This document shows positions 29,749 to 38,710 of a stretch of DNA of 64,000 nt, one piece after another. The notes beneath the pieces are model-generated. The model was not told the DNA's origin, did no database searches, and saw only the letters and a program-made list of their open reading frames with translations. The translations under genes were made by a program, and so were the position numbers. How positions within the stretch are numbered: position 1 is the stretch's first letter; the number at the start of each line of letters is the position of its first letter. Source of the DNA: Providencia alcalifaciens (GTDB lineage Bacteria; Pseudomonadota; Gammaproteobacteria; Enterobacterales; Enterobacteriaceae); assembly GCF_020271745.1 (NCBI RefSeq), contig NZ_CP084296.1:2294001-2358000 (forward strand), given 5' to 3'.

Positions 29749-29797
29749 TAAAAGTAAGTAATAACTTACTTTTTTTGGACTGATATAAATCAGGAAG

Positions 29798-30664
29798 TTA
29801 TCGCGGTTTTCTCTTACGAATGACCCCTTCTTGTACCGTTGTTGCCACTAAATCCCCTTGCTGATTATAAATTTGCCCTTTCACAAAGCCACGCCCACCA
29901 GAAGCAGAAGGGCTTTCAATGGCATAAAGTAGCCATTCATCGAGGCGATAAGGGCGATGGAACCACATTGAATGGTCAATCGTTGCCACTTGTAAATCAC
30001 GTTCCATGAACCCACGTCCATGAGGCTGTAATGCAGCAGGAAGGAAATTGTAATCCGATGCGTAGCCTAACAAGTAGTCATGCAACTCTGGTGTCTTGGG
30101 TAGCTCTCCTTTCGCCTTAAACCAAATATAGCGAAAGGGTTCTTGAGGTGCGCTATCAAACGGGCTATAGAATTGTATTGGGCGAAACTCGAAAGGATTA
30201 GGACGCAGTGCATATTTTTTGACAGCATCGGGGAGCTGGTCTGCGATGCGTTGAATAATTTCATCTTGTGAAATCAATTGCTCTGGTGCAGGGACATCGG
30301 GCATTAAATTTTGATGGTTAAATCCATCTTCTTGTTCTTGAAATGAGGCTGTCATGAAGAAGATCGGTTTACCATTTTGAATGGCGCTAATCCGACGTGT
30401 ACTAAAGCTGCCGCCATCACGTAAAATTTCTACATCGTAGACAATCGGTTTTTGGCTGTCTCCTGGACGCAGAAAATAGCTATGAAATGAGGTTATGATG
30501 CGATCTTCTGGGGTGGTTTGTTTCGCTGCATACATGGCTTGTCCAACAACCTGCCCACCAAAAACTTGTGGCAAACCAAGATCTTCACTTTGTCCCCGAA
30601 AAATACCTTCTTCAATTTTTTCGAGTTTTATTAGGCTAATTAAGTTTTGTAATTCTGTGCTCAT
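29798..30664 (-). CDS. tesB: Acyl-CoA thioesterase II
   Basis: Double hot-dog thioesterase of 288 residues that hydrolyses medium- and long-chain acyl-CoA. Family blocks include [29 protein letters not shown] and DHSMWFHRP (catalytic Asp region), as in E. coli TesB. Divergent from ybaY. Confidence 0.93.
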   Translation of the reverse strand: MSTELQNLISLIKLEKIEEGIFRGQSEDLGLPQVFGGQVVGQAMYAAKQTTPEDRIITSFHSYFLRPGDSQKPIVYDVEILRDGGSFSTRRISAIQNGKPIFFMTASFQEQEDGFNHQNLMPDVPAPEQLISQDEIIQRIADQLPDAVKKYALRPNPFEFRPIQFYSPFDSAPQEPFRYIWFKAKGELPKTPELHDYLLGYASDYNFLPAALQPHGRGFMERDLQVATIDHSMWFHRPYRLDEWLLYAIESPSASGGRGFVKGQIYNQQGDLVATTVQEGVIRKRKPR

Positions 30665-30902
30665 AGTTACCTTGAAGACGGTTAAAAAATATCAGATGCA
30701 GCTATTTTCCCATTAATTCACAAAAATAGGTAGGCAGTTTGTGTACGGATTAATTGACAGCCGTTTTTGGTTACAATTTGAAATATAATTTCATTATTTA
30801 ATTTGTATTAGATATAATTTTCTAAGTTTAGATAAACTCTAATATATCAAGAATAATCATATTAAAATGTCTAATTAAATCAAAACATTACAGGTAATCA
30901 TA

Positions 30903-31361
30903 ATGACATTCTATCGCTACATGATTAGTTCGTTGATACTTATTTTCTTAGTAGGGTGTGAAGGGAACAACGCCAATCCCCCTGAAAAAAGGGTAAAAGG
31001 GAAAAGTAATCACGAAAATCAGCAGGTAGATATTGGTACGATCAGCGGAAATATCCTGATTGCTAAAAACAAAGGATTATCTGAAAACCTAGACATTACG
31101 GTCACCATGGTAGATAACTCATTTGTTGAGCTGCCAGCGCTGATATTATCTCAAAGGCACTATACTAACTTGAACAATCAAGTGACGCTCCCGTACCAGT
31201 TGACATACCACAAAAATGAAATAAGAAACCAAGCTAAAATCACGGTTAGTGCGACGTTACACGCCGATGGAAAATTAGTCTATATTACAGAATCGTCGAC
31301 CGAAGTGATCAATAATGGCATGGTTGAAAATATTGATTTACTTCTGGTTCCTGCTAACTAG
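30903..31361 (+). CDS. ybaY: YbaY-type lipoprotein (YscW family)
   Basis: The 152-residue lipoprotein has signal MTFYRYMISSLILIFLVGC, a short polar linker, and a beta-rich domain (about 45-150) with ISGNILIAKNKGLSENLDI and the QVTLPYQLTYH block seen in YbaY/YscW proteins. It sits between tesB and ffs exactly where E. coli has ybaY. Function unknown; the related YscW pilots a secretin to the outer membrane. Sequence divergence lowers certainty slightly. Confidence 0.8.
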   Translation: MTFYRYMISSLILIFLVGCEGNNANPPEKRVKGKSNHENQQVDIGTISGNILIAKNKGLSENLDITVTMVDNSFVELPALILSQRHYTNLNNQVTLPYQLTYHKNEIRNQAKITVSATLHADGKLVYITESSTEVINNGMVENIDLLLVPAN

Positions 31362-31476
31362 CGGTTGCTTCTTATTCATAAATATTAATTCCTGCCAATA
31401 TTTTTTGTTCATACTAATCTGTATTAAATAGCCTTCAGATTTTTGTGTAATAAAACAGCACTTGATCGCCACTTTC

Positions 31477-31505
31477 TTGCTATTTAACTATCTATCAAGC
31501 ATAAT
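31477..31505 (+). promoter_or_regulatory. Promoter of ffs
   Basis: A -35 TTGCTA (31477-31482), a 17-base spacer and a -10 CATAAT (31500-31505). Transcription would start near 31512, giving a 5' leader of about 21 bases; the E. coli precursor has a similar leader removed by RNase P. Confidence 0.7.
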
Positions 31506-31532
31506 GCCCGTGCTTTGAAAGAAGCAATCAAT

Positions 31533-31646
31533 GGGGGCTCTGTTGGTTCTCCCGCAACGCTAACTTGTTAACTAGGTCAGGTCCGGAAGGAAGCAGCCAT
31601 AGCAGGGGTCGTGTGTGCCGGGATGTCGCTGGCAGGGCTCCCACCC
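31533..31646 (+). ncRNA. ffs: 4.5S RNA (signal recognition particle RNA)
   Basis: The 114-base sequence begins GGGGGCTCTGTTGGTTCTCC and ends GGCAGGGCTCCCACCC, with the universally conserved SRP core loop GGTCAGGTCCGGAAGGAAGC near 31575-31594. It has the length of E. coli 4.5S RNA. With Ffh it targets nascent membrane proteins to the Sec translocon. The location after ybaY agrees with E. coli. Confidence 0.98.
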
Positions 31647-32007
31647 AATATCAAGTTCCCTCTCAATCTTCATATCCTCATTTTCATCAATCAAATGCTC
31701 AGTAACAATAACTATTGTCTCTTGGCTATGCTTTCTTGTTATTATCGTGCTTGGCTTAATCTATTTTAATAATAAGAAATTGATTGCTATTCTTAATTGG
31801 TATTTACAATGGTTCAATTGATATTGAAATAGCTATTATCGCATGAAATGTTAAATTAATTGGGATTAGGGAAAGGTGAAAATAAAAGGATATAAAGAGG
31901 TTGTCAGTATTCGGTGAATACTAACTAAAATAAGTAAGGAATTTTCATTGAGCCGATAAAGTATTACCGGCTATAACCATTCACTATCTATGCGCGTAAA
32001 TAAGTAT
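31647..32007. other. Intergenic stretch between ffs and hha
   Basis: AT-rich DNA with no supported gene. An open frame that runs out of ffs encodes a hydrophobic stretch, but it has no start codon outside the RNA gene. Confidence 0.6.
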
Positions 32008-32211
32008 TTATCTAACAAACTTCCAAACAGATGCTGGGATTTTATCGTAAAGTTTATTCATAGTGAGTTCGGCAAGACGATGATCTGCTGCAGAGTAAAA
32101 TAACTCTAATTCATCATCAGATAACTCATACTTATTTTTTTCAATAACGCGCTCAAGTGTTTCAATAGTGGTGCATTTTCTTAAACGCATCAGATAATCG
32201 GATTTGGTCAT
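32008..32211 (-). CDS. hha: Hha/YmoA-family nucleoid-associated modulator
   Basis: The 67-residue protein is nearly identical to Hha/YmoA in its core: [49 protein letters not shown]. Hha binds the H-NS dimerisation domain and helps silence AT-rich, horizontally acquired genes. It lies 72 bases downstream of tomB in the same orientation, the usual tomB-hha pair. The AT-rich adhesin region in this window would be a plausible target. Confidence 0.95.
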   Translation of the reverse strand: MTKSDYLMRLRKCTTIETLERVIEKNKYELSDDELELFYSAADHRLAELTMNKLYDKIPASVWKFVR

Positions 32212-32283
32212 AACGCCCTTTCTTTATGTGTCGATAACCTAAAATATACTATGGGATAGTGAAATTAAAGGTAAATGGTGATT

Positions 32284-32652
32284 CTATGTCTTACTTGTCA
32301 GGCATTTTAGATCATCATCGAGCACGGCGACAAGATTTTGATTCATACTTTCCCAGTCAATGATTTCGCTGAAAGTAATTACTGGGCTGCCAAATAAATT
32401 ATATGTCTCGTCAAGATACTCTTCAACAAGAGAAATAACGAGATTTTCTTTTGGATACTTGATTTTGAATCGCCAGACAAAAGCTGCAATATGCTCAACG
32501 AGCTCATTGAGACTGATGCTTTGTGCCGAACTAAGATCATTTACCCAATGGGTGTTTGTTTTTAGTAAACTTGATATTGCGTCTCTATTCAAACTGTTAC
32601 ATAGATATTTTAATTCAGCTATATCATGTTTCTTGGGTGAGTATTCATCCAT
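32284..32652 (-). CDS. tomB: Hha toxicity modulator TomB
   Basis: The 122-residue protein begins MDEYSPKKHDIAELKYLC, the TomB signature, followed by WVNDLSSAQSISLNELVEHI. The ATG at 32652 is preferred because GGAGG lies just before it; an ATG four codons upstream overlaps that SD. TomB antagonises Hha, and the pair has been described as a toxin-antitoxin-like unit and as a biofilm regulator. Confidence 0.92.
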   Translation of the reverse strand: MDEYSPKKHDIAELKYLCNSLNRDAISSLLKTNTHWVNDLSSAQSISLNELVEHIAAFVWRFKIKYPKENLVISLVEEYLDETYNLFGSPVITFSEIIDWESMNQNLVAVLDDDLKCLTSKT

Positions 32653-33167
32653 AATCACCTCCATGGGCGAATCTGACTTTTACTTTGCGTATTTTTGTAT
32701 CAAAAATAATGCCATATCAACTAAATATAAGCATCTGTTTTCAATATAAAAAACATAGTTAGCATATTGATAAATATAAGATTATCACTAATTGAGAGAG
32801 TTTTTAGATTGTCACTAATATAAAAGTAATATTCAAATATAAACTGATTGCTCAGATTGCTTTCGCCACATCAATAATAATAGCACTTTTATTTCATAAG
32901 TCACCACCCAATAATGACTTTTTTAAGGTGGGAACCGTGAGGGGGGATTAGGAAAAATCGGGCTAATTATTTTTTCTATCACACTCTAATGAAGAATGTA
33001 AATGATATTGTGCGATTTCGGCTATTAAGTGTATTTAGATGTATGTTACCACTCAAATTGTGATCGAGACTAAGCCTAATTAAATAGCTTATTTCTAATC
33101 GTTGAATTTTATTTAATATAAAATCCCCTAAGGTTTAACCTTTATGAGGATTTTTGAAATATTTAAT
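32653..33167. other. AT-rich intergenic stretch between mltD and tomB
   Basis: These 515 bases contain no supported gene. The tomB-hha promoter must lie at the left end, and the mltD terminator hairpin is at 33119-33154. Nothing else was recognised. Confidence 0.6.
33119..33154 (-). terminator. Terminator after mltD
   Basis: AAAATCCCCTAAGGT and ACCTTTATGAGGATTTTT form an imperfect stem (AAAATCC/GGATTTT outer, AAGGT/ACCTT inner) just after the mltD stop; T-runs flank it on both strands. Confidence 0.6.
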
Positions 33168-34553
33168 TTAAAGATATAAATTCAATGTAACACCTGGCTT
33201 TAAATCTGCCATTTTAACACCTGAGTTCCAACTCATCAGGTCGTTAAGTTTAATTCCATGGCGCTTAGCAATGCTGTAATAACTATCGCCTTTTCTGACT
33301 TTGTAGGTTCCACCTTTACGGTTATTGCTAGTGCTAGTCGGTGTCGTACCTGAAATTTTTAAAGTTTGTCCTGGAACGATATTAGCTTTCGCTGTTTTTA
33401 ACCCATTTAGCTGTTGGATGTTCTTTGCCGTTGTATTGAATTTTTTAGCAATACTTGCGATAGATTCACCTTTGCGAACTTTATATCTAAAGGTTTTAGC
33501 TTGCTTTGAGTTCGCTTTTGCTGTCTGGATGTTACTGGCTGCGGCTTGAGCATAACGGTTTTGTGCTACGGCGTTACGAATATCATTTAATACGTCTTGA
33601 TCCGTCAGTGAAACTTTTAGCTGCTCAGCTTTTGCAGTGGGCAACATAATATAATGCGGACCATTTGGCGACGTAACACCTCGGGTATAACCCGAATTAT
33701 AGGTTTTAATGGATTCTTCCGTTAAACCTGTCAATTCAGCAGCTTGAGTCAATGTGATTTGTTGTCCCACATCAACTTGCGTTAACCCTCTACTCTTATT
33801 ACTTTTCGGTAATCTGACTTGATAGCGTTCTGGTTGTCTTAAAACTTGGCTAAGCGCAAGGATCTTTGGAACATATTGTTTGGTTTCTTTCGGTAACTGA
33901 AGAGACCAAAAATCTGTTGGTAAGCCAGCAGCTTCATTCTTTTTAATCGCGTTTTGTACGCAACCTTCACCGCAGTTATAAGCAGCAAGTGTGAGCTCCC
34001 AATCGTGACCGAACATAATATTCAGATTTTCAAGGAGATCTAAAGCCGCTTTTGTGGATGTCACAACATCACGTCGCTCATCAACCCATTGTGTCTGTTT
34101 TAACCCATATGAGCGTGCAGTAATGGGAACGATTTGCCAAAGGCCCGCCGCTTGCGCAGGAGAAGTGGCTTTAGGATTATATGAACTTTCAATGACAGGA
34201 ATTAAGGCTAATTCCATTGGTAAGCTACGATCATTGATTTCATCTACAATTAAGTACATGTAAGGCTCTGCTCTTACTGCCACATCATAGATAAAACTTT
34301 GTTTATTAGAGTAACTATTGGCCATTTCCCGAATTGTTGCGTTTTCGGGGATATCCATCTTCAGCTCACCACTAATATAACCCCAAAGGTCATGATCGAC
34401 TTTAGAAACCTGTCTACTTGCTGCCTGGTTATGGGATGCAACAGAGTCAATTGAGTGGTTGGCTGAAGATTTTGGTTGCTTAACGGTGACTTTGGAAGTG
34501 CCTTGACAGCCCGCAAGCAAAACAATGGCGATGAGGGTCGCGATTATCTTCAT
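33168..34553 (-). CDS. mltD: Membrane-bound lytic murein transglycosylase D
   Basis: Outer-membrane lipoprotein that cleaves peptidoglycan glycan strands. It has a lipobox (IVLLAGC), an SLT domain with catalytic Glu in LALIPVIESSYNPKATSP and AAGLWQIVP (about residues 110-250), and two LysM peptidoglycan-binding repeats at about 355-400 (YKVRKGESIASIAKKFNTTA) and 415-460 (YKVRKGDSYYSIAKRHGIKL). Length 461 agrees with E. coli MltD. Followed by gloB upstream in the E. coli-like cluster. Confidence 0.95.
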   Translation of the reverse strand: MKIIATLIAIVLLAGCQGTSKVTVKQPKSSANHSIDSVASHNQAASRQVSKVDHDLWGYISGELKMDIPENATIREMANSYSNKQSFIYDVAVRAEPYMYLIVDEINDRSLPMELALIPVIESSYNPKATSPAQAAGLWQIVPITARSYGLKQTQWVDERRDVVTSTKAALDLLENLNIMFGHDWELTLAAYNCGEGCVQNAIKKNEAAGLPTDFWSLQLPKETKQYVPKILALSQVLRQPERYQVRLPKSNKSRGLTQVDVGQQITLTQAAELTGLTEESIKTYNSGYTRGVTSPNGPHYIMLPTAKAEQLKVSLTDQDVLNDIRNAVAQNRYAQAAASNIQTAKANSKQAKTFRYKVRKGESIASIAKKFNTTAKNIQQLNGLKTAKANIVPGQTLKISGTTPTSTSNNRKGGTYKVRKGDSYYSIAKRHGIKLNDLMSWNSGVKMADLKPGVTLNLYL

Positions 34554-34635
34554 TAGCTCAGTTTTTCTTTGTTTTTAATGTTTAAAAGTTGACCAGATAA
34601 TACTGGCTTTAGCTGTTATTGACAATAATTATACA

Positions 34636-35388
34636 TCAATATTCATCTTTTAATTGGCGTAATAATGTAAAAACTGCTCGTAATGATGGATTTGTCATAT
34701 TAATGTTCAGTTTTTGTTGCAATTCAGGGTTATCGCACTGTAAAAAAATGTTGATGTTTTTCTCAGTTTTCAATGTACTAGGTACTGTTGCTTGCTGATT
34801 ATTACGTAAAATTCTTACTTTTTCGGAATAATTTGTAATTGTCTCATTTTCAGGCCAAATATGATGAGCAAATTGTAAATTAGACTGCGTATATTCATGC
34901 GCACAGCAGATGAGAGTATCATCAGGAAGTGCTGCGATTTTTTGAATTGATTGATACATTTGCTCGGGAGTACCTTCGAAGATCCGTCCACAACCAGCTG
35001 AAAATAATGTATCACCACAAAATAGGTAAGGAGCTTGGTAAAAACCGATATGCCCAAGTGTATGGCCCGGGAGACCGATAACTTGAAAATTGAAGTCACC
35101 AATAGAGACGGAATCGCCATCACACACCAACTCTGTCGCACCTTTCACTAAGGTTTCTTGGGGACCAAATACGAGGAGTTTTGGATATTGAGCAATAATG
35201 TCTTTCACACCCTGAGTATGGTCGTTATGATGATGGGTGAGTAAAATTGCAACAGGGGTCAATTGGTTAGCCGTTAATATTGAGAGAACCGCCTCTGACT
35301 CAGCAGGGTCAACAATGATACATTGCTGGTTGTTTGCTAGTAGCCAAATGTAATTATCATTTAACGCTGGTACTCGAATTAACTCCAT
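34636..35388 (-). CDS. gloB: Hydroxyacylglutathione hydrolase (glyoxalase II)
   Basis: Metallo-beta-lactamase-fold enzyme that hydrolyses S-lactoylglutathione in methylglyoxal detoxification. The metal motif THHHNDH, the later ligands in GLPGHTLGH and LFCGDTLF, and CCAHEYT are all present. The ATG at 35388 (MELIRVPALNDNYIW) with GAGG upstream is preferred over a TTG two codons earlier; 250 residues is the normal length. Confidence 0.94.
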   Translation of the reverse strand: MELIRVPALNDNYIWLLANNQQCIIVDPAESEAVLSILTANQLTPVAILLTHHHNDHTQGVKDIIAQYPKLLVFGPQETLVKGATELVCDGDSVSIGDFNFQVIGLPGHTLGHIGFYQAPYLFCGDTLFSAGCGRIFEGTPEQMYQSIQKIAALPDDTLICCAHEYTQSNLQFAHHIWPENETITNYSEKVRILRNNQQATVPSTLKTEKNINIFLQCDNPELQQKLNINMTNPSLRAVFTLLRQLKDEY

Positions 35389-35422
35389 AATCAACCTCGA
35401 TCCGATTTTTAAGGGGAATGTT

Positions 35423-36148
35423 ATGAAACCTGCGCGTATTGAAGAAAAGATTCAAATGCCCGCCAGTTGGTCTGATATTCCTTTTGGTGAACACTATCGC
35501 CAAGCCTTGGAAGCCCAGTTAGCGCCTTGGTGGCAAAAAATTTTTGGTTTTCACCTGCTTAAATTAGGGCATTTGAGTACAGAAATCCACACTAAAGAGT
35601 GCATGATCCCTCATCAATTTACGCTAGGTGAAGATCCTCACGTATTTGATGTCGCGGCAAATCCGGAAGCTTTGCCTTTTGCGGATAAGACAATTGATGC
35701 TTGTTTAATGCCCCATTTGCTGGCCTATAGCCATGATCCGCATTGGATCTTGCGGGAAGTTGATCGGGTATTGCTCGATGATGGTTGGCTGATTTTATCG
35801 GGGTTTAACCCATTTAGCCTAGCAGGAATGGCCAAATTAGTGCCTATTTTGCGTAAGCAGCAGCCTTACTGTAGCCGCTTTTTCCCTTCTCTCCGGGTAT
35901 TTGATTGGCTAGGGTTACTCAATTATGAGGTGCTATATCACCGAAATTGCCAAGTGCTTCCTTGGGCTTCATCGGAAAAACGGGTCAATAAACGTTGTGG
36001 TGGAATTGGTGTGATCAGCGTGATTGTTGCAAGAAAGCGGACATATCCATTAATGCCAACGCCCCTGAAATTTAAGCAGCCTAAGGTGAAAATTTCAACA
36101 GCGTTGGGTGCAACGAAAGAAATCAGTAAATCGAAGCAACTTCGTTAA
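35423..36148 (+). CDS. yafS: SAM-dependent methyltransferase YafS
   Basis: A class I methyltransferase-like protein of 241 residues. HVFDVAANPEALPFADKTID corresponds to the SAM-binding and acidic loops, and LREVDRVLLDDGWLILSGFN is the typical strand-4/helix region. It lies between gloB and rnhA, divergent from gloB, as in E. coli. The glycine-rich motif I is weak, and no substrate is known. Confidence 0.85.
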   Translation: MKPARIEEKIQMPASWSDIPFGEHYRQALEAQLAPWWQKIFGFHLLKLGHLSTEIHTKECMIPHQFTLGEDPHVFDVAANPEALPFADKTIDACLMPHLLAYSHDPHWILREVDRVLLDDGWLILSGFNPFSLAGMAKLVPILRKQQPYCSRFFPSLRVFDWLGLLNYEVLYHRNCQVLPWASSEKRVNKRCGGIGVISVIVARKRTYPLMPTPLKFKQPKVKISTALGATKEISKSKQLR

Positions 36149-36160
36149 ATTTGAATCTGA

Positions 36161-36631
36161 CTATTCTTGAGTAGGCTGGTAGCCTGTATCTTCTTTTGTT
36201 GGCGCATTGGCCGCGGCGCGAGCTAATTCATCACACTTTTCATTCTCCGCATGACCCGCATGACCTTTTACCCAGCGCCAATCGATGGTATGGCGCGTAA
36301 TTGCTTGGTCGAGACGCTTCCAAAGATCCACATTGACCACTGGCGATTTATCCGCTTTTTTCCATTGGCGGCGTTTCCAATTGTGGATCCACTGAGTGAT
36401 CCCTTGACGTACATATTGGCTATCGGTGGTCAGGATAATATCGCATGGTCGGGTAAGTGATTCTAAAGCAACGATTGCTGCGAGTAATTCCATACGATTA
36501 TTGGTGGTGAGGAAAAAACCATCACTGAGTGTTTTCTCATGTTGCTGATAACGAAGTACGATACCGTATCCGCCGGGCCCTGGGTTGCCTAAACAAGACC
36601 CATCAGTGAAAATTTCTACCTGCTTTGTCAT
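36161..36631 (-). CDS. rnhA: Ribonuclease HI
   Basis: Degrades RNA in RNA-DNA hybrids. The four catalytic acids are present at the E. coli positions: Asp10 (FTDGS), Glu48 (NRMELLA), Asp70 (TTDSQY) and Asp134 (EKCDELA). The 156-residue length is normal. Divergent from dnaQ with a 54-base shared promoter region, as in E. coli. Confidence 0.97.
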   Translation of the reverse strand: MTKQVEIFTDGSCLGNPGPGGYGIVLRYQQHEKTLSDGFFLTTNNRMELLAAIVALESLTRPCDIILTTDSQYVRQGITQWIHNWKRRQWKKADKSPVVNVDLWKRLDQAITRHTIDWRWVKGHAGHAENEKCDELARAAANAPTKEDTGYQPTQE

Positions 36632-36685
36632 TTCTGTTACACTCTTCCTTATTCATCAACTTCTAGTTTGACACAAAAAAACATT

Positions 36686-37447
36686 ATGAGCACGGCGATA
36701 ACCCGACAAATTGTCCTCGATACTGAAACCACAGGTATGAACAAGCTTGGTGTTCATTATGAAGGGCACAATATCATTGAAATTGGTGCTGTAGAGGTGA
36801 TTAATCGCCGCTTAACAGGACGCAATTTCCATGTGTACATCAAACCAGACCGTCTCGTTGACCCGGAAGCTTTCGAAGTCCACGGAATCAGTGATGAATT
36901 TTTGCAAGACAAACCAGTATTTGCTGATATAGCCGATGAGTTTATCGAATTTATTCGCGGTGCAGAACTCGTCATTCACAATGCGCCCTTCGATATCGGC
37001 TTTATGGACTACGAATTTCGTAAGCTTAACAGAGGAATTCCTCCAACTTCAGAATTCTGCACCATTACCGACAGCTTAGTATTAGCTCGCAAGATTTTCC
37101 CCGGTAAACGTAATAACTTAGATGCCTTATGTGATAGGTACCTTATCGATAACTCCAAGCGAACATTGCACGGAGCTTTACTCGATGCTGAGATCCTCTC
37201 TGACGTCTATTTAGCGATGACAGGGGGGCAAACCTCTCTTGCATTTTCAATGGACTCTGAATCCAGCAATACAGAGCAAGCCAATGAAATTCAACGTATT
37301 GAGCGCCCAGTCAGTGGATTAAAAATTATTTATGCTTCTGCAGAAGAAATTGCAGAGCATGAAGCCCGCTTAGATATCGTGGATAAAAAAGGGGGAAAGC
37401 CCTGTTTATGGCGGCAAACTGAGCAAGATGACGAAACGCTTCATTGA
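36686..37447 (+). CDS. dnaQ: DNA polymerase III epsilon subunit (proofreading exonuclease)
   Basis: 3'-5' exonuclease of the replicative polymerase. Exo I has Asp12 and Glu14 (VLDTETTG), Exo II is HNAPFDIGF, Exo III epsilon HGALLDAEI. The clamp-binding segment GGQTSLAF near residue 182-189 is like the E. coli QTSMAF. The ATG at 36686 gives MSTAITRQIVLD exactly as in E. coli; an upstream TTG is rejected. The C-terminus ends before the tRNA-Asp gene. Confidence 0.95.
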   Translation: MSTAITRQIVLDTETTGMNKLGVHYEGHNIIEIGAVEVINRRLTGRNFHVYIKPDRLVDPEAFEVHGISDEFLQDKPVFADIADEFIEFIRGAELVIHNAPFDIGFMDYEFRKLNRGIPPTSEFCTITDSLVLARKIFPGKRNNLDALCDRYLIDNSKRTLHGALLDAEILSDVYLAMTGGQTSLAFSMDSESSNTEQANEIQRIERPVSGLKIIYASAEEIAEHEARLDIVDKKGGKPCLWRQTEQDDETLH

Positions 37448-37514
37448 GGTCGACAATTTTGTAATCGGACAAGGCTAAAAACTGCTCAACTGTACGATTT
37501 TTCAAGAAAAAGAG

Positions 37515-37543
37515 TTGACTGTTATATCAAGTATTCGTAATAT
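37515..37543 (+). promoter_or_regulatory. Promoter of tRNA-Asp
   Basis: TTGACT (37515-37520), a 17-base spacer and TAATAT (37538-37543). The start site would be near 37550, 20 bases upstream of the mature tRNA. Confidence 0.75.
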
Positions 37544-37569
37544 GCTTGGCGTTCCCAGTAGGGAACTTC

Positions 37570-37646
37570 GGAGCGGTAGTTCAGTTGGTTAGAATACCTG
37601 CCTGTCACGCAGGGGGTCGCGGGTTCGAGTCCCGTCCGTTCCGCCA
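37570..37646 (+). tRNA. aspV: tRNA-Asp (anticodon GUC)
   Basis: The 77-base cloverleaf including the encoded CCA has acceptor stem GGAGCGG/CCGTTCC, anticodon arm CCTGC-CTGTCAC-GCAGG with anticodon GTC at 37604-37606, and T arm GCGGGTTCGAGTCCCGT. It lies after dnaQ, the position of aspV in E. coli. It is followed by a strong terminator and then accessory DNA, so the tRNA sits at the boundary of the variable surface locus. Confidence 0.98.
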
Positions 37647-37653
37647 ATTTATT

Positions 37654-37687
37654 AAGCCCTGAGTCTTATGACTCGGGGCTTTTTTTT
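37654..37687 (+). terminator. Terminator after tRNA-Asp
   Basis: AAGCCCTGAGT and ACTCGGGGCTT form an 11-bp stem (one G-T pair) followed by seven or more T residues. Confidence 0.93.
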
Positions 37688-38462
37688 GCTTTAAAATCAC
37701 CAACTACATGGTATTTCCTGCCTTTGGGTGCACATGCCTCGACTTGCACCCATTCTCACTCTTCCGAGGGCAGCTAGGTGGCTTATTACTGTCTATTCTG
37801 TTTACTGTACTCTTGCGATCATATTTATTTTCAAATGGTTTTTAGGAATGAGAATTAATCCTAAGAACGATAGATTGTTATTTTTTAATATTGAAATAGA
37901 AATTAGTAATGTATTTAAATTAATATTTATTTTTATTAACTAAGAATAATTCCTAGATAAATTAGGAATTATAAGAAAATATTCTTAGTTTTTATTCAAA
38001 TTTGTTTTTTAAGCGAAATTATTAAAAATAATAGATGATATATATATCTAATTATGTGTTCTGACTATTTTGAAGGAGATTAAATGATAAGGGTGTTTAA
38101 TTCGAATGCTATAAACCTATATTGTACACGCTGTGGGAGTATTCCATGATAATACGTTTTTTACTTGTATTAAGGTATTTTTGCCAGAATGTTAATAGAT
38201 ATTAATATGGTCTATAGACCCCTATTTTATAAAGGTTTTAACTCAGCTTTAAATCCTTTTCATTTATATATATATAGAATTTAAATTTTATTTTTATCAA
38301 TTTTATGGTTTTTATTCTCACACACCATATGGGTTAGAAAAATAAATAATCTTTTAACATATCAATTTTATTAATAAAAACAATTCATTATGATTCAATT
38401 GGTAGAATAGCGACTAAAATTGATAGCATTTCTGCGGATTGGTAAAATCCAGAGGGGGGAAA
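37688..38462. other. AT-rich non-coding stretch after tRNA-Asp
   Basis: About 770 bases of strongly AT-rich DNA without a supported gene of normal size. It holds a 21-codon ORF with a good SD (38084-38149, listed separately). The composition resembles H-NS/Hha-silenced DNA upstream of acquired surface loci. No integrase gene or duplicate of the tRNA 3' end was recognised. Confidence 0.6.
38084..38149 (+). CDS. Possible 21-residue peptide with CxxC motif
   Basis: A very short ORF (MIRVFNSNAINLYCTRCGSI plus P) preceded by an unusually good Shine-Dalgarno AAGGAG at ideal spacing in otherwise empty AT-rich DNA. It contains Cys-Thr-Arg-Cys. It could be a leader peptide, a small protein or chance; no family is recognised. 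Confidence 0.25.
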   Translation: MIRVFNSNAINLYCTRCGSIP

Positions 38463-38492
38463 TTGACGCATATCAAATTTGAACGATATAAT
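38463..38492 (+). promoter_or_regulatory. Strong sigma-70 promoter candidate for the adhesin/T1SS operon
   Basis: TTGACG (38463-38468), an 18-base spacer and a perfect TATAAT (38487-38492). Transcription would start near 38499, leaving a leader of about 210 bases before the lipoprotein gene. The leader contains a hairpin with TGGAAA/TTTCCA arms near 38587-38607. Confidence 0.6.
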
Positions 38493-38710
38493 GCTGAAGT
38501 TTTCATCATGTAACAAAATGCTTCTGGTGCTCATTTTATGAGGTTGAATTGAAGCGAAAATAATTATGATTATTTTATTTTTAAGCTGGAAACTAAATGA
38601 TTTCCAACTTTAGTATTTATTCAAATCACTTAAATATTTATTCTCTCTAATATTACATAGAGGGATTTTTCTTTGCATAAATTAAACACCATAGCGTTGA
38701 AAGGATTAAT

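Noticed and set aside
31615-31821. Open frame on the plus strand encoding a hydrophobic stretch after ffs
   Set aside because: Its only start codon lies inside the 4.5S RNA gene and there is no ribosome site; it is read-through of an RNA gene into AT-rich DNA.
37728-37943. 71-residue ORF downstream of tRNA-Asp
   Set aside because: No Shine-Dalgarno, no recognisable domain, and the AT-rich composition of non-coding DNA; it starts just after the tRNA terminator.
38499-38710. Possible cyclic-di-GMP riboswitch in the adhesin leader
   Set aside because: The conserved GEMM core (CACGCACAGGGC and the tetraloop-receptor helix) is not present.
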